The notes under the pieces were generated by a model that did not search any database, had not been told where the DNA came from, and saw nothing but the letters and a program-made list of their open reading frames with translations. 64,000 nt of DNA from Enchytraeus crypticus. Lineage: Eukaryota > Annelida > Clitellata > Enchytraeida > Enchytraeidae. The stretch covers positions 1,721,501 to 1,785,500 of the forward strand of contig CAJHZI010000882.1 in NCBI GenBank assembly GCA_905160935.1. The letters run 5' to 3'. Shown piece by piece: positions 1 through 10,997 of the stretch. Numbering within the stretch: the first letter of the stretch is position 1; every line of letters begins with the position of its first letter. The translations under genes and the position numbers were made by a program.

Positions 1-3000
1 AGATACGCCACAGAGGTAGACGTAGACTTTGTGCGTAAGTCAGTGCGCGCTATAGGGCGCTGTGCTATCAAGGTCGAGCAGGCGGCTGAGAGGTGTGTCA
101 GCACGCTGCTTGATCTCATACAAACAAAGGTCAACTATGTCGTGCAGGAAGCCATTGTTGTCATCAAGGTTCGTCTTCACTTTAACCTGACCGTTCGCTA
201 TTTTCACTAGATCTTGGTAATAGAATCTATGTGATTTGTAAAAGTGTATATTAGTCGCGTAGACCATCCATTTGTTTAGCCCTCATTCCTTAATGGATTA
301 CCATTGCAGTTTTGTCATAGGTGGACTATATCTGGGTAAGATTTTCATTTATATTCTGGCTTAGTTCATCACTGATGATGTTCCAGTGGATTAGAGTCAG
401 ACCGTAAGTAAAATTAAGGCTTCAGCCGAAACCAAAAACATACTGACAATTAAAATAACTCTTGGGTCGAAACCAAAAGAATAACGCATCTTTCAGCCGA
501 AACCGAAACCGAAACTGAAAGATTTTCAAAGCATTCATTACTAAAAATGATGCCAACAATACAAGCCAACAAGTATTCGCCAAGTAGTGGTAATGGTAGT
601 TGATTTCTATATGTAATTATAGAGCAATTTTTCCTTTCGGCCGAAACCGAAAGATCACCAAAAATTTAAAATGGTTGTTTTTGGCACTGAGACCAAAACC
701 GAATTTCGGTCGATCTTTACAGTGGACATACCCTTTGTGAATTCTCTTATAATTATAATTATTGAAGCAAAAAGGTACAGTTACCGATATACAGGGTATA
801 TTTTAAGATAGTGTTTGTTATGAAAGCGAAAGGTAAAATCTTAATAAGCACCAAGTACTTGTAACCATAAAAATTTCTTGTAAAAAGCTAAAAAAAGCTA
901 AGGTTAACGTCAGTTTCCTCACTCGAAAGCGATGTTAGTGACGGGCGAGCCCAGGATTTGAACCCGCATCAACTGATCCGCGGTCGAGTATCTTACCGAC
1001 CTCGCCACTGGCTCCAGCCAGTTAAGAATATTGTATCAGCATAACTTATACTTGTACTTGTAACAGTATTAATATTTATTTTTTAGTTAGATATATCTTA
1101 CTATTATGAACATAATGAATGAGTTATTTTAATGGTAGTCTGTTTGTGATTTTTCAGCCATGGTAAGAATTTTGTTTGATTTAAGAAGAGTGATTCTTGT
1201 AGTTGTACACATTTGGAAAGTGTTTCCTCCAGAGGGTTCCATGCTTTCAACCTGATCAAGTTATTATTGTGACGAATTTCCTATTTGCTACATCTCTCTT
1301 TTAATGCTGAAATGTTTGTCTATTGACACAGGACATATTCAGGAAGTATCCTAACAAGTACGAGAGCATCATAGCGACTCTCTGTGAGAACCTCGACACT
1401 CTTGATGAGCCCGAGGCCAGGTCTGTGGCTTATGACGTCGACTCTTAACATACATACTCTTATCATCTTCACCATCATCATCATCTTCCCTTGAATCCCA
1501 GTTTAACTAGGGTCGGGATACGTTCCAAATCCTCTCTGTCCTACATCATATCTTCCATCAGTCAATTGCCTATTTGAGACTTTTCCATTCGTTTAGATTT
1601 TGTAGCTATTTCTGGAGCCTAGGCGCTCATTAACTGAATGCCCTTTCTGACGTTGGTGTGGATCTTAGTGCTTTAGTCGCCTTCTACGACACGTGCAGTC
1701 ACCGGTTGGTCAATTCTTCTAACAACCCGGACACAACACGAGGAAGGGCATACATATTCTTATACATAGATCAATTTGTGCTACTCCAGACATTGATTTA
1801 CGTTTGCCTAATTGCTGAGTTGCATTCGATCTGTAGATATTTTGCAGTCAGTGTTAGTTGCCTAATGTTACTTTTAATAGGAATGTCTTTATAACCTCTG
1901 AAAATTATTATTCCGGATTGTACATGTGCATGTATTTAAATGTACTTGTGATAATCATAATTAGTATTATGATAAAAGTATGGGAAATTTTTATGTTTTT
2001 TATGGCTGTAGCTATGTCCATAGCAATACTGATAACTACTTCGTGATATTACATATGCATGAGTCTCAAGGTGCGTACGACTGAGTTTTAAACTTATCTA
2101 GGGCCTACTTTTGTATTATAACCAGATTTTTGTTAAAACTCTATCTCATGTTTTTAACTGAGAATGACATATGTGAGGAATACTTTGATTTATTTGTTCA
2201 GAGCCTCAATGATCTGGATAATAGGCGAGTATGCGGAGAGAATAGATAATGCTGACGAGTTACTGGAGAGTTTTCTAGATGGTTTCCAGGATGAAAATAC
2301 TCAGGTTTGCTGCTTTTATTTCTTGTTATTTAAACTTGTTGTTCCACATCCTGCATAAAAGTGACTATAGAAATTACTCGAAAACAAAGGTAATTTATGG
2401 TTTTGTGCGTATTCTTGTAGCATCATAGTCAGTATTATTATTGCAGTGTATAACTACTTAAATCTTGCATTGATGCCCTCCTACCTCCAATTACCCATCT
2501 GGTTAATCTTTCATTTTCTGAAGGAATTTTTCCATCTACTTTTAAAAATGCTGAAAGCAATCACTTCCTAAAGATGATCTTTCTAGCTATCGTCCCATTT
2601 CCAACTTAAATTTCATTTCCAAAATCTTGGAAAAAATAATCTACACTCGCTTATGCAGCCATCTCGAATCTTTTCCTTCTCTATCTTGTTTCCAATCTGC
2701 ATATCGAAAGCTTCACTCCACTGAAACTGCCTTACTCAGCATTCATAATGACCTTTGCTTAGCCTTAAACTCTCAAAAGGTATCAGCCCTTGTACTACTT
2801 GATCTTTCGGCTGCCTTCGACACCATCGATCATAACATTCTTACCAGTAGACTTAAAACGTGCTTTGGTATCTCTGATTCCGCTTTCTCTCTGATCTCCT
2901 CCTATCTTTCTGGTCGCACTCAATCTGTTATTATAGACAATGAACGCTCCCCTGAACTACCTCTTCTTCGTGGTGTGCCCCAAGGATCTGTACTTGGACC

Positions 3001-4089
3001 TTTACTTTTTTTCCCTCTACACTACCCCACTCAGTTATGTTTTAGACAATGCTTCAATAAAATTTCATTTCTATGCTGATGATACTCAGCTGTACATCTC
3101 ATTTTCTAGCTCAGATTCTGACTTGAAATTGCAACACCTGTCATCTGTTCTTGACAAAGTGTATTCATGGTTTTGCAGTAATCGTCTCGCTGTCAACCCC
3201 TCTAAAACCGAATATCTTTTAATCGGCACTCCCCAACTAAGAACCAAAATTGCCAATTCCTCCATCTATTTTAAAAATCTTGCTCTCACTCCTACTCCCA
3301 AGGCTAAAAACCTTGGTGTCATGTTTGATGAAAATCTTGATTTTAAATCTCATATCTCATCTCTCTGTCGTTCATCTTTCTTCCAGATTCGTCAAATCAG
3401 ACAGATACGGCCATCTCTTGATAAAAATTCATCCATAATTCTCGCCAACTCAATAGTTCATTCTAAACTTGACTACTGCAATTCATTGCTATATGGTTTG
3501 CCTTCTTCTTCTCTCATGCGTTTGCAACGCGTTCAAAATACTCTAGCACGTGTTGTCTGTCGATCCGCGAGGCTTCAGGCCACCTCTAGTTCCTTGCTTA
3601 ATAACCTTCATTGGCTTCCTGTAGTTCAAAGAATTAAATATAAAATTGCTCTGTTAACTTTCAAAACACTCCTTTTTGGTAAACCTTCTTACCTTTCTGA
3701 TCTCCTAATCCAATATCAACCTTCTCGTAAGCTTCGTTCTTCCGATATCAAACTGCTCAAAATTCCTAATATTCTCACTTCGTCTCACTTCGTTAGGTAA
3801 CGTTCATTATCTTTCTCCACTCCTACTGTTTGGAACTCTCTGCCACCTGATCTTCGCTCATGTTCTACTATTTCCACTTTCCGTTGTAAGTTAAAAACAC
3901 ATCTCTTCCCACCATAGATTTTATTTCATCTTGCCTGTTTTTTTGATCACCGGACCGGCACTGTTTAGGATCTTTTATTTCTCTTCAGCACGTGTTTTTT
4001 CAGATCGTTTGGGTGAATCGATTTGTAGTGACATGTGATGGGGGGACGTCCCTGACATCATCCTTGTATGAGGAAACGGACGTTAAACC

Positions 4090-4121
<32 letters not shown>

Positions 4122-6993
4122 AACAATCAGATTTCATTGTGTTTCCAGAGTCTCTATTATTAAACTTAACTGTAAATCGCATTGTCTTTTGTAAGATTGT
4201 CAAACCAAACAGGGGTTTGGTTTATGAAGTTTTCTTATTAATATAGAGTGCCATTGTCATCGGCGCCGTTGTTGTCAGTGCCTTTGTCACCAGTGCCATG
4301 TCATTGGTGCCATTGTCATTAGTGCCATTGTCATCAGTGCCATTGTCATCAGTGCCATTGCCATCAGTGCAATTATCTTCAGTGCCATTGTCGTCAGTGC
4401 AATTGTCGTCAGTGCCGTGTCATCAGTGCCGTGTCATCAGTGCCATTGTCATCAGTGCCATTGTCATCAGTGCCATTGTCAGCAGTGCCATTGTCAGCAG
4501 TGCCATTGTCATCAGTGCCATTGTCATCAGTGCCATTGTCGTCAGTGCCATTGTCGTCAGTGCCATTGTCGTCAGTGCCATTAGCATCTTTGTATGTATG
4601 ACACAATTTGTCTCCTGTGTGCTTCATCACTAGTGTACCATGCTGTTGATGATCAGCACTCGTGCCTAATGTATGATTTGTTCTGAGTGAAAAATTTCTA
4701 ATACTGTTTGTACACAGAATCCGTGCTTCATCAGATATCCACAGACGCTCCAGAGCTTGTACTGTTGGTGCTGGATATCATGATGGATGATAGTTGCTAT
4801 GTAATTACTGTGTATGTGTGCAGGTTCAGCTGCAGCTGTTGACGTCTATAGTGAAGTTGTTTCTCAAGAGACCCACGGACACTCAGGAGCTGGTACAGCA
4901 GGTGTTGCGTCTAGCCACACAGGTAATATTTCAATCTTTTTTTTTTGTTCGTACAGTTACACACATGCCAAACCGCATGTGCTACATAGTTTCCTTCCTT
5001 GGTTGCTGTTTTTGTATTTTTCGTTATTTCCTCTATTCCTCGCCATGGTTATTAGTAATCTTTGCCTTTTGTTGTCGTAAGAATTGCAGCCGGCGCGGAT
5101 TTAAGAATAACCTTCCAACACTCTCAGGATTTTTAATTTCAAAGCTGTCAACACTCAGTCTTCTTAGGTTGTCACCCATAAAGTACTAACCTAGCGTAAT
5201 GGAGGTTACACGCAGCTTAATCGAGTGTGCTAATTCCCGCCCCCTATTTCTATTTTTTTATTAGTTACACCAACTGAATGATAATCATAATTATAGGACA
5301 AATTGATCAGTACTCTCTTGCTTTTCATACCTATAACGACAAAGAATAGCATTACTATCAATAGTGCTTGTTATACAGTATCGTATCTGTAAAGAATGTA
5401 CCTGTAGTGCATGGGCTGTGACATAAATTTCTGTTATTGCTCAAAATTCTTGAAATACCCTGAACGAGTTCATTTAGAGTTTTGCAAATTGATACAAATT
5501 GGTGCCACACCTAGTCATCTAGAGTTACAAAATTCTTAACATTAGTTAATATCTCCCACTAACATTTTACAGTAGATGTTTTTATAATTTTTATAATTCG
5601 GTTTGTGAGCGCTTAGGCTCCAGAAATTGCTACAAAAATTTAAACGAATGGAAAAGTCTCAAATAGTGGATTGACTGATGATATTATGTAGGACAGAGAG
5701 GATTTGAGACAGTCTATTCGTATCCCAACCCTAGTTCAACTGGGATTCAAGGGAAGATGATGATGATGATGAGATGTTTTTATAACTTCTTGTTAATCAC
5801 AGTTAATTATAATTTTTTATCTATTGAATTGTCGCTAAAGGACAGCGACAACCCTGACCTACGAGACCGCGGCTACATCTACTGGCTCAAGGGAAGATGA
5901 TGATGATATGTTTTTATAATATCTTTGTTAATTATTGTTAATTGTAATTTTATAATCTATTGAATTGTCGCTACAGGACAGTGACAACCCAGATCTACGA
6001 GACCGCGGCTACATCTACTGGCGCCTCCTATCGACAGACCCTGCGGCCGCTAAGGAAGTCGTGCTGGCGGAGAAACCTCTCATCTCCGAGGAGACTGATC
6101 TGATAGAGCCCACGCTGCTCGATGAACTCATCTGTCATATAGCCAGCCTAGCCTCTGTTTACCATAAACCACCCAACGCTTTTGTAGAGGGCAAGGGCGG
6201 CGTGCCGGCCAGGAGAGTGCTTCCTCCGAGATCAACCTCGTACGTCTTCTCTCTACTGCTGCTGAATAATTATAATTAAATAATTCTAATATGGTTTATT
6301 ATAATTGGGGCTCAATCCATTTCCAAGGAATATAAGTCATCAATAAATGTCAGTATATGATGAAGTGTCGATGAAATATTCTACTTTATAGAAGGTTGTA
6401 GCAGGAATATAATATAAATATTTAGTAGAAGTAGTTACAAAATTAATATATAATTGTTGCAATGATACTACATTATGTGAAGATTCATTGAACCAATACC
6501 GGAATGTTGATGAGAGTGCATGTGTGATGATAAGTTATATCTTAATATCGTTAGTATGTTGACCAAAGCCAAGGTTTATCGACACTGACCATCAGTTGAT
6601 TGACCCATTAATTTCTTGACTGATTGATTGAATGAATAACTTCTGCCGTGAATATAATTGTGTAGAGCTGGTTCACCAGGAGATGAGGCAGGCCTGGGAG
6701 GTACAGTTCATCTACAGCCCACAGAGCCACAGGTCACGGTAATACCTGGGGTCGACTCTCTGATAGGAGACCTGCTCGACATAGGCATAGGCACCCCCGG
6801 TATGGGTCTACAACAGTCGTACAACCCGCCCTCTGCCGTCCAGAGTGCCACAGGGGCGGGAGGCATGGACCTACTGGGTGAGGGGCTCGACAGTCTGGTT
6901 AGTGCTTGCTGATTGTCCTTTCTGTCTCTCTGGCTGTATCTGTAGATTTTTATTTTTTATTGTAGAATGTAGAAAAGAATATCTCTCTCTCTT

Positions 6994-7032
<39 letters not shown>

Positions 7033-10000
7033 AGTGTTCTGCCATGTGGCAGGTCCAAGGTACGTATTTATACTCCAAGTCTACTTTCACGCTCCATAAA
7101 GAGCTGAAGAGCACTCCATCGAATAACTCAGTTCTTGCTCAGTTACAGTCCCAGAACAACACAGAAAAGTAAACGAATATGTGTCAGTATATATTTATTT
7201 AATCTATAAAACTCTTCATACTATTAAACTATTTATAAGATTTATTTATTAAACTATACTATTTATACTACATGGACTTTAAGAAAGGAGGATATTAGAA
7301 TACTTACTACTAGAAATACAAATACAAAAAAACAGAAATACTAATAGAAATAAATTGAAATAAAAAATTTAATTAGAAATACAATAGAATACTAATTAGG
7401 AAACTTTTGAAATGTGAATATGGAGGAGAATGGAGAAGATCAAGTGGACTGACAAAATTACGAACAAAGAAAGTGCTATTTAGGTTTGGCATAAATAGTC
7501 AATTGATAGATAGCATAAAAAATAGAAAGAACTGGATGGGTCATGGACTGAGAGGGAATAGTTTGCTGTAAGAGGCATTTAAGGGAAGGAAAGAAGGTTT
7601 GAGAAAGACCTAGACTTGGGATGTTGGATGATTTGGTAACTAATTCATGTATTAGTTGACATGAAGAGAAAGGCAGAGGATAGAAATATGTGGAGGAGTT
7701 ACTTGCCGTGGACCTGTCAATATGCAGTGCACTAAGAGAGAGAGAGAGAGACTACTTATTTATTTATGTTTCAGTGTATAGTTCTCTTTTTTGAATACCT
7801 CTAATTTATTTTAAAAAATTTTCCTTAAAGTCTTTATTATTTTCTTTTTATATCTCTATTGATCTCTATTGGGCTATTCTACTTAACAGAATCAGCCATT
7901 GATATGTAGTGTTCATCTTTGATTAAGTAATTTTTTGTATGTATATTTTAAAATGTATTTGCTTAAGTTTAATTTTGTTAGTGCCTGTAGTTTTTGTTTT
8001 TTAGGTAAAGTTTGCAGTTTAAATCTTTGTAAGATGTTAAATATCAAGTTTCTGTGTAACTATGATGGTTATTGCCGTATTTTCAAATAAAATTCAAGAT
8101 AGCTTCCTTGGCTTTCAAAGGAATAAATTATGGTAAACTAGCTGCCCTACCTTTTATCCATCTATCAGCCCTCGCGTAGTCTTAGCTCCTCCGGTAGAAC
8201 TCTTCTTACTGTGCCAGAAATTAGATCTGCCATTGGCCGACGCTTCTTCACGTTTTCTGCTCCAACAGTATGGAACTCTCTACCACAAGATCTTCAATCT
8301 TGTAATTGTATTAGCACTTTCCTAGGCAAGCTAATTATTCATACACTCGGCCGTATACTCAATCGTCGTACTGTATTGTTTTTGGCGTCTGTTTTTTGCT
8401 GAGTCGGCAAGAGCCGTCCCTGACGTGGCCTTATAGCGATAAATTCTTATTGATTGGTTGATTATTATGTTACAGCTAGGTCCTCCAGCTGGGACATCCG
8501 GTCTAGACTTTGGTATGGGTGGAGCAGCAGGAGCAGGTGGAGCTCTCGGAGGACTCAGTGACATATTTGGACTGGCTCAGTCTCCCACCTATGTTCCTCC
8601 ACAAGAGGTTAGGCTCACTTGCCTATTTGTCTTCTTGCAGTTTCTCATTGCTTAATGATCTATGTAGTTTTATTTTCAGCCTACTTTAAAGGTATATATT
8701 TTTTCGTATGTACCTTATAACATATAGTTTGCATGGCTTTTATATCGTAACTCTTATATTTATAGCAATATCTTTTTAGCATTACTTTTCATCTAAAATA
8801 TTTGTGCACGATTAGCCTATTAGTAAATATATGATTTTTCTAGATGAGTTTTGAGTATCGTCTCTATTTATAATCGTCTTGTGCTAATTGACTGATTCAG
8901 TGATTGACTGATCGAGTGAATGATTGATTAGATCTGGTTGACGGCTGCCAAAGGCAAAGGTCTGGAGATCAGCGGAACATTCTCACGTAAGAGCGGTCAG
9001 GTGTTCATGGAGCTTACTCTTACCAACAGGGCCATGCAGGCTATGATGGGATTCGCTATCCAGTTCAACAAGAACAGGTTTAATATTTATCTCTCTATTC
9101 ACATTATCATCATCATCATCATCACTTTCCCTTGAATCTCAGTTTAACTAGGGTCGGGATTAGAAAATTTGTTGCAATTTCTGGAGCCTACGCGCTCACC
9201 AACCGAATGCCTTTTCTGACGTTGGTTTACATCATAGTGTTTGTCGTCTTTTATAACACATGCAGTCCATGGTTGGTCTATTCTTAAGCGATCTGGACAC
9301 AACACGGGTAATCTTCTATTCACGATATCTCAAAGTATGTAATGGGTTCTTATTTTTGTGAAAATGAATGAGCAGAATGACGTCAAATTGGACATCTGAT
9401 GTGTGCAAATTGTGGCGATAATCTCATTTTAATCAACGCATGCTAAAGCTGTTTTTATAGCAAGTAAATCTCAATGCCACAAATGAAGCAATTATTGAGT
9501 GACGTTGATGACAAAGTTGGATGAATTTGTTTTGATTTATTTCTTTGTATAACAGTTGATGTACACTGTATATTGAAGTTTTATTAAGGAAATGTTGTTA
9601 TCATGTGTATACATATGTGCGTAGTTTTGGACTGGTACCGGCTCAGCAGTTGAACGTAGCCAGCCCTCTCATGCCCAACCAGAGCACCAACATCAACCTA
9701 CCCATGAACACTTCCGGGCCAGTTCAGCGCATGGATCCGCTGCTCAACATACAGGTATATACTGATCATCTAGCAATCAATAATCCAATCAATCAATCAT
9801 CCAATCTATCGATCAGTCATGCAATCAATTCTTCTATCAATCTAACAATTACTATGTCCCGATCCATTCTGAGCTTGAATCCGCTACTTAGCATACAAGT
9901 ATAGAGAATCAATCAATCGAACAATCAATAAATTCATCTAGCAATAATAATATACCCTGACTGATTGCTTCTTTGAGCTCTGTTCGATATACATAGATTA

Positions 10001-10939
10001 GCGCTCTATTAGTCAATTTAATATATATAATATATATAATTTCAATCTGCTAAGAAATAGTACCTGAAGGCCTATACTGCTCGTAGGATATTGGCAGTTT
10101 TTTCAAGCATGCACATGCAGCTCATTGCAAAAGAACCTCAGAGCATTTTAGCTCAAATGTGGTGGATAAAATAGTTTAAATATAGCGTTTTCGTAGAAAC
10201 TCTACAGAAAAGGCTAAACATTTATGATATTATTTGAAATAAGGATTGCTTAAAAATATACTCTTGAAATTCATACTTTGTGCAGATGTTTAAAATTTAA
10301 AGTTCCGTCATGTAAAGTTATAGTAATGAGCACGTGAGCATACAAATAATTTTCATGATATGTTTGTGTGTTTTCATGATATGTTTATACGTTAATACAT
10401 TCATGTATATATATATATACATGAATGTATTAACGTATGTGTTTGTGTATTTATGTGTGTGGATGTATGTGTAGGTTGCAGTAAAGAACAACATAGATGT
10501 GTTCTACTTCAGCTGTCTCGTGCCGATGCACACTCTGTTCAGCGAGGATGGAGAGATGGAGAAGAGAACTTTCCTCGCCACCTGGAAGGATATCCCTGTA
10601 GAGAACGAGATCCAGTACGAGATCAGAGACGTTCAGCATAATGCCGGTGAGTGCATAGAGTCCTGTCATCCTGTGAACCAATCCTAAAGCGCTGATGATC
10701 TAGCTATAATATGTGATATATTATATGATTAGAGCTATAGTGTTGATTGCGGGTTGTTGTATGGTGTATAACTAGAAATACCATATATTGGTATATCATC
10801 ATCATCATCTTCCCTTTAATCCCAATTTAACTAGGGTCGGGATACAAATGGATCTCCTCCACTCCTCTTTGTCCCATACCATATCAAAGTCTCATCCATT
10901 GGTTTTTTGAAAATTTTCTACACTGGTATATAATATAAA

Positions 10940-10997
<58 letters not shown>

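Noticed and set aside
950-1020. Apparent tRNA gene (A and B boxes)
   Set aside because: The same sequence recurs with a fixed non-tRNA tail elsewhere, and no acceptor stem or cloverleaf could be drawn, so it is a SINE head.
4298-4633. Plus- and minus-strand frames across the 15-bp array
   Set aside because: The repeat period keeps frames open; the array is inside an intron and no start context or homology supports coding.
4690-4795. Exon-like stretch after a good acceptor (tgtacacag|aatccg)
   Set aside because: The flanking exons join in phase without it (ENTQ to VQLQLL), and the only long frame ends in a stop within the stretch.
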